Of a stretch of DNA of 64,000 bases, positions 8,889 through 17,952 are shown piece after piece. The number at the start of each line of letters is the position of its first letter. The first letter of the stretch is position 1. The notes under the pieces were generated by a model that was given only the letters and a program-made list of their open reading frames with translations, was not told where the DNA came from and searched no databases. The position numbers and the translations under genes are program-made. The stretch is from Spongiactinospora sp. TRM90649 (GTDB lineage: Bacteria; Actinomycetota; Actinomycetes; Streptosporangiales; Streptosporangiaceae), in contig NZ_JARLTC010000013.1 in assembly GCF_029382225.1 (NCBI RefSeq), positions 173,316 to 237,315 on the forward strand, given 5' to 3'.

Positions 8889-8904
8889 TGTAGTTCGTTC
8901 TACA
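8889..8904. promoter_or_regulatory. LacI-type operator near the regulator gene
   Basis: The 16-mer TGTAGTTCGTTCTACA matches the operator at 8793-8808 at 13 of 16 positions and has better outer arms (TGTAG / CTACA). It lies 22 bp before the lacI-like start codon, so autoregulation is likely. The centres of the two sites are 96 bp apart. Confidence 0.7.
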
Positions 8905-8926
8905 AAGGCTCCGGGAAGGATGGCGT

Positions 8927-9937
8927 GTGTCGAGCGGACGGGTGACGATCGCCGATGTGGCCCGGCGAGCCGGGGTGTCCACGGCCGCCGTGTCCAAGGT
9001 GGTACGCGGGGCCTACGGCGTTAGCGCGGAGATGCAGTCCAAGGTAACGCAGGCCATCGACGAGCTGGGATACCGCCCGCACGCCGCGGCCCGTGCCCTG
9101 CGCGGACGCACGTACACCCTCGGCGTCATGCTCTCCGACACCCGCAACCCGTTCTTCCCGGACATCATCGAGGGGGTCACCGACCGGCTGGGCGACACCG
9201 AGTACCAGGTGCTGCTCGGACCCGGCGGAATCGAGCCCAAGACGCAGGCCAGGATGACCGACGCCATGATCGACCGGAGCATGGACGGGCTCATCCTGAT
9301 CTCGCCGGTCATGACGGACGCCGAACTCGCCGCCATCGCCAAGGCCATCCCGGTCGTCGTGGTGGGCAGGCACGGCGGCGCCGCGGCCTACGACGCGGTC
9401 GTCGACGACGACGTGATGGGGGCGCGGCTCGTGGTCGACCACCTGGTCGGGCTCGGGCACACCCGGATCGCGCACATCACCCACCTGGAGCGGGCCCGCG
9501 CCCAGGGACTGCCGCACACGGTGCGCGCCGAGGGCTACCGCCAGGCGATGCGCGCCCACGAACTCGCCGACGACGTGCTGGCCACCTCCTTCACCGAAGA
9601 GGGCGGCCACTCCGGCGCGCGGGAACTGCTCGCGCGCGACGACCGGCCCACCGCGATCTTCGCCGGGGCCGACATCGCGGCGCTCGGCGTGCTGCGCGCC
9701 GCCGACGAGGCGGGCCTGTCGGTGCCCGAGGATCTCTCCGTCGCCGGGTACGACAACATCGGCATCGCCTCGCTCAAGCGCATCTCACTCACGAGCGTCG
9801 ACCAGGACGGGCACGTGATCGGGGCGACCGCCGCGCAACTGCTCGTCGAACGCATCGAGGGACGCTCGCGCTCGGTGACCTCGTCGGTGTCGCCCACGCT
9901 GATCGTCCGCGGAACCACAGGACCGCCTCGCCGCTGA
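8927..9937 (+). CDS. LacI-family transcriptional regulator of the rhamnose module
   Basis: 336 residues, standard length. The N-terminal helix-turn-helix is complete (VTIADVARRAGVSTAAVSK, residues 6-24) followed by the hinge and a periplasmic-binding-like sensor domain (TLGVMLSDTRNPFFPDIIEG). GTG 8927 is the start, with GGAAGGA six bases upstream. It is the first gene of the plus-strand arm, divergent from the importer operon, with two matching 16-bp operators between them. The likely inducer is rhamnose or a pathway intermediate (inference). Confidence 0.9.
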   Translation: MSSGRVTIADVARRAGVSTAAVSKVVRGAYGVSAEMQSKVTQAIDELGYRPHAAARALRGRTYTLGVMLSDTRNPFFPDIIEGVTDRLGDTEYQVLLGPGGIEPKTQARMTDAMIDRSMDGLILISPVMTDAELAAIAKAIPVVVVGRHGGAAAYDAVVDDDVMGARLVVDHLVGLGHTRIAHITHLERARAQGLPHTVRAEGYRQAMRAHELADDVLATSFTEEGGHSGARELLARDDRPTAIFAGADIAALGVLRAADEAGLSVPEDLSVAGYDNIGIASLKRISLTSVDQDGHVIGATAAQLLVERIEGRSRSVTSSVSPTLIVRGTTGPPRR

Positions 9938-9961
9938 GGACGGCCGACCGGAGGTTGTGAC

Positions 9962-11554
9962 ATGCAGTCCTATTCGAGCGCGGTGGCCCCGGCCCCGCTA
10001 CTGGGCGACACCATCGGCGACGACTTCGAGCGCACGGTACGGCGTTTCGGCGACCGCGAGGCGCTCGTGGACGTGCCCTCCGGTCGCCGCTGGACCTACG
10101 CCGAGCTGGACGCCGACGTGAACCGGCTGGCCCTCGCGCTGCTCGCCACCGGCATCGCCAAGGGCGACCGGATCGGCATCTGGGCGCCCAACCGCGCCGA
10201 ATGGGTGATCATCCAGTACGCCACCGCGAAGATCGGCGCGATCCTGGTCAACATCAACCCCGCCTACCGCGCCCACGAGCTCGACTACGTCGTCCGGCAG
10301 TCCGGACTGCGCCTGCTGATCGGCGCGCTCTCGCACAAGGGCGGCGACTACCGCGCGATGGTCGAGGAGATCGGGTTCGCCGACGTCGTCTACCTCGACG
10401 ACCCCGGCTGGGACCGGCTGCTGTCGCTGAGCGTCCCCGAGGAGCGGCTGCGCGAGCGCATGGCGTCGCTGACCGCCGACGACGCGATCAACATACAGTA
10501 CACCTCCGGCACGACCGGCTTCCCCAAGGGCGCCACGCTCTCGCACCACAACATCCTCAACAACGGGTTCTTCGTCGGCGAGCTGCTCCACTACGACGAG
10601 CACGACCGGGTGTGCCTGCCGGTGCCCTTCTATCACTGCTTCGGCATGGTGATGGGCAACCTCGGCGCCACCTCCCACGGCGCGTGCGTGGTCATCCCCG
10701 CGCCCGGTTTCGACGCCGAGGCGACGCTGCGGGCCGTGCAGCTGGAACGATGCACCTCCCTGTACGGCGTGCCGACCATGTTCATCGCCGAGCTCGCCCT
10801 CGCCGGCCGGTACGACCTGTCCAGCCTGCGCACCGGCATCATGGCGGGCTCGCCCTGCCCCGTCGAGGTGATGAAGCGCGTCGTCGGCGAGATGAACATG
10901 GCCGAGGTCGCCATCTGCTACGGCATGACCGAGACCTCGCCCGTCTCCACCATGACCAGGTCCGACGACGGCCTTGCGCGCCGCACCGAGACCGTCGGGC
11001 GGGTGATGCCGCACGTCGAAGTCAAGATCACGCACCCGGAGACCGGGCTGACCGTGCCGCACGGCGAACCCGGCGAGCTGTGCACGCGCGGCTACTCGGT
11101 GATGCTCGGCTACTGGAACGAGCCTGAGCGCACGGCGGAGGTCATCGACGCCGCCCGCTGGATGCACACCGGCGACCTGGCCGTCATGGACGCGGACGGC
11201 TACGTCAACGTGGTCGGCCGGATCAAGGACATGGTCATCAGGGGCGGCGAGAACGTCTACCCGCGCGAGATCGAGGAGTTCCTCTACCGCCACCCCGACG
11301 TCGCCGACGTACAGGTGATCGGCGTGCCCGACGAGCGGTACGGCGAGGAGCTCATGGCCTGGATCGTCATCCGCCAGGGCGGCACGCCCCTGACCGCCGA
11401 GGCCGTCAGGGAGTTCTGCGCGGGCAGGCTCGCGCACTACAAGATCCCGCGCTACGTCCACGTCGTCGACGGGTTCCCGATGACGGTCACCGGCAAGATC
11501 CGCAAGGTCGAGATGCGCGAGGAGAGCGTGCGCCTGCTCGGGCTCGACCGATGA
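9962..11554 (+). CDS. AMP-forming acyl-CoA synthetase (fatty-acyl-CoA ligase family)
   Basis: 530 residues. The nucleotide-binding motif is YTSGTTGFPKGATLSH near residue 180; the A5-like GMTET, the A8 hinge GRIKDMVIRGGENVYP and the catalytic lysine region GKIRK near the C-terminus are all present. The family activates carboxylic acids as acyl-AMP and then acyl-CoA. It starts 25 bp after the regulator behind GGAGG and lies between the regulator and the rhamnose isomerase gene, an unusual place. Its substrate is not visible; a carboxylate from the sugar route or an acyl group released from acylated rhamnosides are guesses. Confidence 0.85.
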   Translation: MQSYSSAVAPAPLLGDTIGDDFERTVRRFGDREALVDVPSGRRWTYAELDADVNRLALALLATGIAKGDRIGIWAPNRAEWVIIQYATAKIGAILVNINPAYRAHELDYVVRQSGLRLLIGALSHKGGDYRAMVEEIGFADVVYLDDPGWDRLLSLSVPEERLRERMASLTADDAINIQYTSGTTGFPKGATLSHHNILNNGFFVGELLHYDEHDRVCLPVPFYHCFGMVMGNLGATSHGACVVIPAPGFDAEATLRAVQLERCTSLYGVPTMFIAELALAGRYDLSSLRTGIMAGSPCPVEVMKRVVGEMNMAEVAICYGMTETSPVSTMTRSDDGLARRTETVGRVMPHVEVKITHPETGLTVPHGEPGELCTRGYSVMLGYWNEPERTAEVIDAARWMHTGDLAVMDADGYVNVVGRIKDMVIRGGENVYPREIEEFLYRHPDVADVQVIGVPDERYGEELMAWIVIRQGGTPLTAEAVREFCAGRLAHYKIPRYVHVVDGFPMTVTGKIRKVEMREESVRLLGLDR

Positions 11555-11606
11555 GCCGGTCCCGAGGCCCCAGGCGACAGCAACCGCCGCACAGAAGGAA
11601 GCGATC

Positions 11607-12773
11607 GTGAGCACGCTCTCCCCCGAGATCCTGGCCGAGCTGGAACGGCAGGCCATCGAGCTGCCGAGCTGGGCGTTCGGCAACTCGGGCACCCGTTTCA
11701 AGGTGTTCTCGACGCCGGGAACGCCGCGCGACCCGTACGAGAAGATCGCCGATGCCGCGCAGGTGCACGCGCACACGGCCCTCGCCCCGACCGTCGCCCT
11801 GCACATCCCATGGGACAGGGTCGACTCCTACGACGACTTGCGCAGGCACGCGGAGGGCCTCGGCGTCGCCCTCGGCACGATCAACTCGAACACCTTCCAG
11901 GACGACGACTACCGGCTCGGCGCCCTCACCCACGAGGATCCCCGGATCCGGCGGAAGGCGATCGACCACCACATCGAGTGCATCGACGTCATGCACGCCA
12001 CCGGCAGCCGCGACCTGAAGATCTGGCTCGCCGAAGGCTCGAACTACCCGGGCCAGGCCGACCTGCGCGGCCGTCAGGATCGCCTGCACGAGTCGCTGAA
12101 GACCATCTACGACCGGCTCGGCGAGGGACAGCGCCTCGTACTTGAGTACAAGCTCTTCGAGCCGGCGTTCTACCACACCGACGTGCCCGACTGGGGCACG
12201 AGTTACGTCCAGGTCGCCGCGCTCGGCGAGCAGGCCATGGTCTGCCTCGACACCGGGCACCACGCGCCAGGCACCAACATCGAGTTCATCGTGATGCAGT
12301 TGCTGCGCCTGGGCAGGCTCGGGTCCTTCGACTTCAACTCGCGCTTCTACGCCGACGACGACCTCATCGTCGGCGCGGCCGACCCGTTCCAGTTGTTCCG
12401 CATCCTCTTCGAGGTCGTCCGCGGCGGCGGCCTCAACCACCCCGACATCGCGTTCATGCTCGACCAGTGCCACAACGTCGAGGACAAGATCCCCGGCCAG
12501 ATCCGCTCGGTGCTCAACGTGCAGGAGATGACCGCGCGCGCCCTGCTCGTGGACCGCGCGGCCCTCGCCGCCGCCCAGCGCGGCGGCGACGTGCTGGAGG
12601 CGAACCGCGTCCTGATGGACGCGTTCCACACCGACGTGCGCCCGGCCCTCGCGGAGTGGCGCGAGTCGCGGGGCCTGCCCGCCGACCCGATGACGGCCTT
12701 CGCCCGGTCGGGCCACCTCGAAAGGACCGCCGGGGAGCGCGTCGGCGGCACACAGGCCGGCTGGGGCGCGTGA
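11607..12773 (+). CDS. rhaI: L-rhamnose isomerase (RhaI type)
   Basis: 388 residues, the size of the Pseudomonas-type L-rhamnose isomerases, which interconvert L-rhamnose and L-rhamnulose using divalent metals on a TIM barrel. Metal- and substrate-site stretches are visible: LGTINSNTFQDDDYRLG, LEYKLFEPAFYHTDV, MVCLDTGHHAPGTNIE and SFDFNSRFYADDDL. The start is GTG 11607 behind AGAAGGAAG. It is followed 22 bp later by the aldolase/dehydrogenase fusion and then the kinase, giving the complete catabolic order. Confidence 0.93.
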   Translation: MSTLSPEILAELERQAIELPSWAFGNSGTRFKVFSTPGTPRDPYEKIADAAQVHAHTALAPTVALHIPWDRVDSYDDLRRHAEGLGVALGTINSNTFQDDDYRLGALTHEDPRIRRKAIDHHIECIDVMHATGSRDLKIWLAEGSNYPGQADLRGRQDRLHESLKTIYDRLGEGQRLVLEYKLFEPAFYHTDVPDWGTSYVQVAALGEQAMVCLDTGHHAPGTNIEFIVMQLLRLGRLGSFDFNSRFYADDDLIVGAADPFQLFRILFEVVRGGGLNHPDIAFMLDQCHNVEDKIPGQIRSVLNVQEMTARALLVDRAALAAAQRGGDVLEANRVLMDAFHTDVRPALAEWRESRGLPADPMTAFARSGHLERTAGERVGGTQAGWGA

Positions 12774-12795
12774 CCCCATAGAAAGGATCCCGCTC

Positions 12796-14850
12796 ATGAC
12801 GAACCAGGCAGTCGCCGACCTCATCGCGCGGTCGAACCGCCTCGGCTCCGACCCGAAGAACACGAACTACGCCGGCGGCAACACGTCGGCGAAGGGCGCC
12901 GGGACCGACCCGGTGACCGGCGAGCCCGTCGAACTGCTCTGGGTGAAGGGCTCGGGCGGTGACCTGGGCACGCTCACCGAGGCCGGGCTCGCGGTGCTGC
13001 GCCTCGACCGGCTCCGCGACCTCGTGCGGGTGTACCCGGGCGTCGAACGCGACGACGAGATGGTCGCCGCGTTCGACCACTGCCTGTTCGGGCTGGGCGG
13101 GCCGGACGGCGGGCGCGGCGCCGCGCCGTCCATCGACACGGCCATGCACGGCCTCGTCGACGCCGCGCACGTCGACCACCTGCACCCGGATTCGGGCATC
13201 GCCATCGCCACCGCCGCCGACGGCGAGGACCTCACGAAGAGGATCTTCGGGGACCGGGTCGTGTGGGTGCCGTGGCGCCGCCCGGGCTTCCGGCTCGGCC
13301 TCGACATCGCCGAGATCAAGGCGAACAGCCCGCGCGCGGTCGGCTGCGTCCTCGGCGGCCACGGCATCACCGCGTGGGGCGACACCGCCGAGGAGAGCGA
13401 GCGGAACTCGCTCTGGATCATCGACACCGCCGCGGCGTACCTCGCCGAGCACGGCGACCCTGAGCCGTTCGGCGCGGTCGTGCCGGGCTACGAGCCGTTG
13501 CCCGAGGCAGAGCGGCGCGCGCGGGCCGCCGCGCTCGCGCCGGCGATCCGCGGGCTCGCGTCGCACGACAAGCCGCAGGTCGGCCACTTCACCGACGTCG
13601 AGGCGGTGCTCGACTTCCTCTCCCGCGAGAAGCTGCGCCCGCTCGCGGCGCTCGGCACGAGCTGCCCCGACCACTTCCTGCGCACGAAGGTGAAGCCGCT
13701 GGTGCTCGACCTGCCGGCGTCGGCGACCGTCGAGGAGGGCATCGCGCGCCTGAAGGAGCTGCACGAGCGGTACCGCGCCGACTATCGGGCGTACTACGAC
13801 GCCTACGCGACCGAGGACTCCCCGGCGATCCGCGGCGCCGACCCGGCGATCGTGCTCGTGCCCGGCGTCGGCATGTTCTCGTTCGGCAAGGACAAGCGGA
13901 CCGCGCGCGTGGCCGGCGAGTTCTACGTGAACGCGATCAACGTGATGCGCGGCGCCGAGGCGGTCTCGACCTATGCCCCCATCTCCGACGAGGAGAAGTT
14001 CCGCATCGAGTACTGGGCGCTTGAGGAGGCCAAACTGCGACGCATGCCGAAGCCCGGGACGCACGCGACGCGCGTCGCGCTCGTCACCGGCGCGGCCTCC
14101 GGCATCGGAAAGGCCGTCGCCACCCGGCTCGCGGCCGAGGGCGCCTGCGTGGTCGTCGCCGACCTCGACCTTGAGAAGGCGCGGGCGGTGGCGGCCGGAC
14201 TCGGCGGCGCCGATGTCGCGATCGGCGTACGGGCGAACGTTACCGACGCCGCGCAGGTGCGGGCCGCGATCGACGAGGCGGTGCTCGCCTTCGGTGGCCT
14301 GGACCTCGTGGTGAACAACGCCGGTCTCTCGCTCTCCAAGCCGCTCCTTTCGACCACCGAGGCCGACTGGGACCTCCAGCACGACGTCATGGCCAAGGGC
14401 TCGTTCCTCGTGTCGAAGGCCGCGGCGCGGGTGCTCGTCGAGCAGGGCCTCGGCGGCGACATCGTCTACATCTCGTCGAAGAACTCGGTGTTCGCCGGGC
14501 CGAACAACATCGCCTACTCGGCGGCGAAGGCCGACCAGGCACACCAGGTGCGCCTGCTCGCGGCCGAACTCGGCGAGCACGGTGTCAGGGTCAACGGGGT
14601 CAACCCCGACGGCGTCGTGCGCGGCTCGGGAATCTTCGCCTCGGGCTGGGGCGCCGACCGGGCGAAGACCTACGGCATCGCCGAGGAGGACCTCGGCGCG
14701 TTCTACGCGGGGCGGACGATCCTGAAGCGCGAGGTGCTGCCCGAGCACGTCGCGAACGCGGTGTACGTGCTCACCGGCCCCGAGCTGCGCCACACCACCG
14801 GCCTGCACGTCCCCGTCGACGCGGGGGTCGCCGCCGCGTTCCTGCGATGA
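12796..14850 (+). CDS. rhaEW: Bifunctional rhamnulose-1-phosphate aldolase / L-lactaldehyde dehydrogenase
   Basis: 684 residues in two parts. Residues 1 to about 410 are a class II aldolase domain (metal-site HVDHLHPDSGIA near residue 130 and GGHGITAWG near 190) that cleaves rhamnulose-1-phosphate to dihydroxyacetone phosphate and L-lactaldehyde. Residues from about 428 are a short-chain dehydrogenase with the NAD motif TGAASGIG and catalytic YSAAK near 574, which oxidises lactaldehyde to lactate. This is the RhaEW architecture known from Chloroflexus, Bacillus and actinobacteria. It overlaps the kinase gene by ATGA, so the two are translationally coupled. Confidence 0.93.
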   Translation: MTNQAVADLIARSNRLGSDPKNTNYAGGNTSAKGAGTDPVTGEPVELLWVKGSGGDLGTLTEAGLAVLRLDRLRDLVRVYPGVERDDEMVAAFDHCLFGLGGPDGGRGAAPSIDTAMHGLVDAAHVDHLHPDSGIAIATAADGEDLTKRIFGDRVVWVPWRRPGFRLGLDIAEIKANSPRAVGCVLGGHGITAWGDTAEESERNSLWIIDTAAAYLAEHGDPEPFGAVVPGYEPLPEAERRARAAALAPAIRGLASHDKPQVGHFTDVEAVLDFLSREKLRPLAALGTSCPDHFLRTKVKPLVLDLPASATVEEGIARLKELHERYRADYRAYYDAYATEDSPAIRGADPAIVLVPGVGMFSFGKDKRTARVAGEFYVNAINVMRGAEAVSTYAPISDEEKFRIEYWALEEAKLRRMPKPGTHATRVALVTGAASGIGKAVATRLAAEGACVVVADLDLEKARAVAAGLGGADVAIGVRANVTDAAQVRAAIDEAVLAFGGLDLVVNNAGLSLSKPLLSTTEADWDLQHDVMAKGSFLVSKAAARVLVEQGLGGDIVYISSKNSVFAGPNNIAYSAAKADQAHQVRLLAAELGEHGVRVNGVNPDGVVRGSGIFASGWGADRAKTYGIAEEDLGAFYAGRTILKREVLPEHVANAVYVLTGPELRHTTGLHVPVDAGVAAAFLR

Positions 14851-16301
14851 CCGCCGGGGCGTTCGCCGCCGTCGACCTCGGGGCCACGAGCGGCCGGGTC
14901 GTCGTCGGGCACGTCGACCAGGCGGCAGGCACGCTCGGGCTCGACCACGTCGCGCGGTTCCCGAACGAGCCCGTGCGCCTGGCGTCCGGCCTGCACTGGG
15001 ACCTCACGGTGCTGTACCGCGACCTCACGCGCGGGCTCGCGGACGCCTTCCGCCGCGAGCCCCGCGTCGCGTCGGTCGGCGTGGACTCCTGGGCCGTCGA
15101 CTACGCGCTGCTGCGCGGCGACCGCGTCCTCGGAGAGCCGTTCCACTACCGCGACGAACGCAACGGGGCCGCGGCCGGGGCGGTGCACGCGCGGGTGCCG
15201 TTCGAGGAGCTGTACCGCCGCAACGGCCTGCAGTTCCTGCCGTTCAACACCGTGTACCAGCTCGCGGCCGAGCGGGCGGACGGACACCTCGGGCTCGCCG
15301 ACTCGCTCCTGCTCATCCCCGACCTGATCGGCTTCCGGCTCACCGGCGCGAAGGCCGCCGAACGCACCAACGCCTCGACGACCGGCCTGCTGAACATCGA
15401 GACGGGCGAGTGGGACCGCGAGCTCGCCGACCGGCTCGGGCTCAGGGCGTCGCTGCTGCCCCGCCTCGTCTCGCCGGGGGACCCGCTCGGCGGCCTGCGG
15501 CCGGGAGTCGCCGCCGAACTCGGCGCGCCCGCCGGGACGCGGGTCGTGGCCGTCGGCTCGCACGACACCGCCTCGGCGGTCGCCGCCGTGCCGATGCGCC
15601 CCGAGTCCGCGGCCTACATCTCCTGCGGCACCTGGGGCCTGGTCGGCGTCGAACTCGAACGGCCGGTGACCACGGACGCCGCGCGCGAGGCGAACTTCAC
15701 GAACGAGGGCGGTGTGGACGGCCGGGTGCGGTTCCTGCGCAACGTCATGGGGCTCTGGCTGCTGTCGGAGTCGGTGCGCTGGTGGGAGCGCGACGGCTCG
15801 ACGATCGAGCTGCCCCGGCTTCTCGCGCAGGCGGAGGCGGTCACGACCGCGATGCCCGTGTTCGATGTGAACGACCCACGCTTTCTCGCCCCGGGCGACG
15901 TGCCGGGACGCATCGCCGAGTGGTGCGCCGAGCACGGCGTCGCCGCGCCCCGGAGCCGCGCGGAGTTCGCCCGCTCGATCGTCGAGAGCCTGGCCGAGGC
16001 GTTCGCGGGAGCCGTGCGCACGGCCTCGGCCCTCTCTGGCGTCGCCGTCGAGACCATCCACCTCGTGGGCGGCGGTGCGCTCAACACGCTGCTCTGCCGA
16101 CGCACGGCCCACCGCTCGGGCCTCCCGGTGCTCGCGGGCCCCGTGGAGGCCACGGCGATCGGCAACGTCCTCGTCCAGGCCCGCGCCGCGGGCGTCGCCG
16201 AAGGCGGCCTTGAGGCACTCCGCTCACTCGTCGCCCGCGCGTTCACCCCGGCACGCCACGACCCGGCCGGCCCGGGACGTCTCCGGACGGCTCCGCCTTG
16301 A
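14847..16301 (+). CDS. rhaB: Rhamnulokinase
   Basis: 484 residues of the FGGY sugar-kinase family. The N-terminal phosphate loop AVDLGATSGRVVVG and the central stretch VGSHDTASAVAAVP are typical of RhaB, which phosphorylates L-rhamnulose at O1. The start overlaps the aldolase gene in ATGA. The last 59 bp overlap, in the opposite direction, the 3' end of the aryl-AMP ligase gene of the next operon, leaving no room for an intergenic terminator. Confidence 0.93.
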   Translation: MTAGAFAAVDLGATSGRVVVGHVDQAAGTLGLDHVARFPNEPVRLASGLHWDLTVLYRDLTRGLADAFRREPRVASVGVDSWAVDYALLRGDRVLGEPFHYRDERNGAAAGAVHARVPFEELYRRNGLQFLPFNTVYQLAAERADGHLGLADSLLLIPDLIGFRLTGAKAAERTNASTTGLLNIETGEWDRELADRLGLRASLLPRLVSPGDPLGGLRPGVAAELGAPAGTRVVAVGSHDTASAVAAVPMRPESAAYISCGTWGLVGVELERPVTTDAAREANFTNEGGVDGRVRFLRNVMGLWLLSESVRWWERDGSTIELPRLLAQAEAVTTAMPVFDVNDPRFLAPGDVPGRIAEWCAEHGVAAPRSRAEFARSIVESLAEAFAGAVRTASALSGVAVETIHLVGGGALNTLLCRRTAHRSGLPVLAGPVEATAIGNVLVQARAAGVAEGGLEALRSLVARAFTPARHDPAGPGRLRTAPP

Positions 16302-17952
16302 GGCGGTCGGCGATGTCGGCCCTGAGGGCCTTCTTGTCGATCTTCCCGACCTTGGTCCAGGCGAGTTCGTCGACGACGACGAGCCGTTCGGGGAGCTTGA
16401 AGCGGGCGACCTCCGCGCTCTCCATCCGCGCGCGGATCTCCTCCAGCGTCACGGTGGCCCCGGCCCGGGGCACGACGTACAGGCACACGCGTTCCCCGAG
16501 CACGGGATCCGGCATGGCCACGGCGGCGACCTGGTTCACGGAGGGAAGCCGGTAGACGAGGTTCTCGACCTCCTCGGCGGAGATCTTCTCGCCGCCCCTG
16601 TTGATCATGTCCTTGTCGCGGCCGGCCACCACCAGGTTGCCCTCGGGCGTGCGCAGGCAGATGTCGCCCGTGCGGAACCAGCCGTCGCCGGTGAAGGAGC
16701 GGGCGTTGTGCTCCGCCGCCCGGTAGTACCCGCGAGGGGTGTACGGGCCGCGGGTGAGCAGGAATCCGGGCTGTCCGTCCGGTACGTCCTGGTCCTGCTC
16801 GTCCACGATCCTGATCTCGTCGGACGGGCAGATGGGACGGCCCTGGGTGGTGCAGACCGTCTCCAGAGGGTCGTCCAGGCGGGTGAAGTTCAGCAGGCCC
16901 TCCGCCATGCCGAACACCTGCTGCGGCGTCGCCCCGAGCACCGGCCGCACCTTGCGGGCCAGCTCGTCCGCGAGGCGGGCGCCGCCGACCTGGAGCACCC
17001 GCAGGCTCGCGACCTGGTCGGCGCCGTGCTGGACGGCGTGGTCCAGCCAGCGGCCGGCGACCGCGGGCACCACCGCCGTGTGCGTGACGCCTTCGGCCGC
17101 GATCGTGGCGAAGGCCCGTACCGGCTCGGGTGAGGGCAGCATGACCACCCGCCCACCGGCGAGCAGCACGCCCAGGATCCCCGGGCAGGCGAGCGGGAAG
17201 TTGTGCCCGGCGGGCAGGCTGACCAGGTAAACCGACTCGGATGTGATCCCGGCGACCTCGGCACTGGCTCTGGCGTTGTAGGCGTAGTCGTCGTGCGTGC
17301 GGGCGATCAGCTTGGGCAGGCCCGTCGTACCGCCGGACAGCAGGAAGACGGCCACGTCCCGGGAAGACGGCGGCGGCGCGTCGAACCCGGCCTGATCGGT
17401 GGGAGGGCCGCACAGGGCCCGCAGGTCGATGCTCCCGGGTTCGACGTCGTCCCCGGCGACCAGCACCCGCCATCCGGCCCCGGTGGCGGCGCGTACATCG
17501 GCCGCGAGCTCGTGGGCGAGCCGCTGGTGGTCGAAGTCCCTGCTCCGGTCGGGGACGGCGATCGCCACCGCCTCGGCGTGCACGGCCAGATAGGTGAGCT
17601 CGGACCGGCGATGGGCGGGCAGCGCCATCACCGGCACGACGCCCGTGCGCAGGCACGCCAGGAGCAGGACGACGAACTCCCACGTGTTGCCGAGCTGCAT
17701 CACGATCCGGTCGCCCGGGGCGATGCCCAGGTCACGCAGGCGCATGGCGGCGGCGTCGGCGCGGCCGGCCAGCTCGCCGTGCGTGAGGCGGAACCCCGTC
17801 CCGTCGATCAGCGCCGGGGCGGTGGGATCGCGGTCGGCGACCTCCCGCAGCAGGGTGCCGATCGCCGCCCCGGCCCAGTAACCCCGCTCGGTGAACCGGG
17901 CGACGTCGGCGTCGGGCCAGGGCACGGTGTGCTCACTGATCGGGGTGGGCAT
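16243..17952 (-). CDS. Aryl-AMP ligase, salicylate / 2,3-dihydroxybenzoate type (SdgA-like)
   Basis: 569 residues. The ATP motif is LLSGGTTGLPKLIARTH near residue 190 and the aryl-acid pocket signature AGHNFPLACPG near 235, in which the Asn binds the carboxylate in DhbE/EntE and salicylate ligases; GRDKDMINRGGEKI is the hinge. Siderophore use is possible, but the operon places it with a salicylyl-CoA hydroxylase-like enzyme, matching SdgA of the Streptomyces salicylate-CoA pathway. ATG 17952 is chosen because AGGAAGG stands six bases upstream; it overlaps the preceding small frame. The C-terminal tail after KADIADRL-like residues is slightly long and Pro/Gly-rich where it overlaps rhaB. Confidence 0.8.
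   Translation of the reverse strand: MPTPISEHTVPWPDADVARFTERGYWAGAAIGTLLREVADRDPTAPALIDGTGFRLTHGELAGRADAAAMRLRDLGIAPGDRIVMQLGNTWEFVVLLLACLRTGVVPVMALPAHRRSELTYLAVHAEAVAIAVPDRSRDFDHQRLAHELAADVRAATGAGWRVLVAGDDVEPGSIDLRALCGPPTDQAGFDAPPPSSRDVAVFLLSGGTTGLPKLIARTHDDYAYNARASAEVAGITSESVYLVSLPAGHNFPLACPGILGVLLAGGRVVMLPSPEPVRAFATIAAEGVTHTAVVPAVAGRWLDHAVQHGADQVASLRVLQVGGARLADELARKVRPVLGATPQQVFGMAEGLLNFTRLDDPLETVCTTQGRPICPSDEIRIVDEQDQDVPDGQPGFLLTRGPYTPRGYYRAAEHNARSFTGDGWFRTGDICLRTPEGNLVVAGRDKDMINRGGEKISAEEVENLVYRLPSVNQVAAVAMPDPVLGERVCLYVVPRAGATVTLEEIRARMESAEVARFKLPERLVVVDELAWTKVGKIDKKALRADIADRLKAEPSGDVPGRPGRGVPG

Noticed and set aside
9998..11806. 602-residue minus-strand frame opposite the acyl-CoA ligase
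   Set aside because: Repetitive Asp/Val/Ala/His composition typical of antisense frames in high-GC DNA; the plus strand encodes a complete enzyme with all motifs.
16243..17952. Siderophore biosynthesis (2,3-dihydroxybenzoate ligase, EntE/DhbE)
   Set aside because: No isochorismatase, dehydrogenase or condensation-domain genes nearby; the operon consists of aromatic hydroxylases and ring-cleavage enzymes, so salicylate catabolism fits better.
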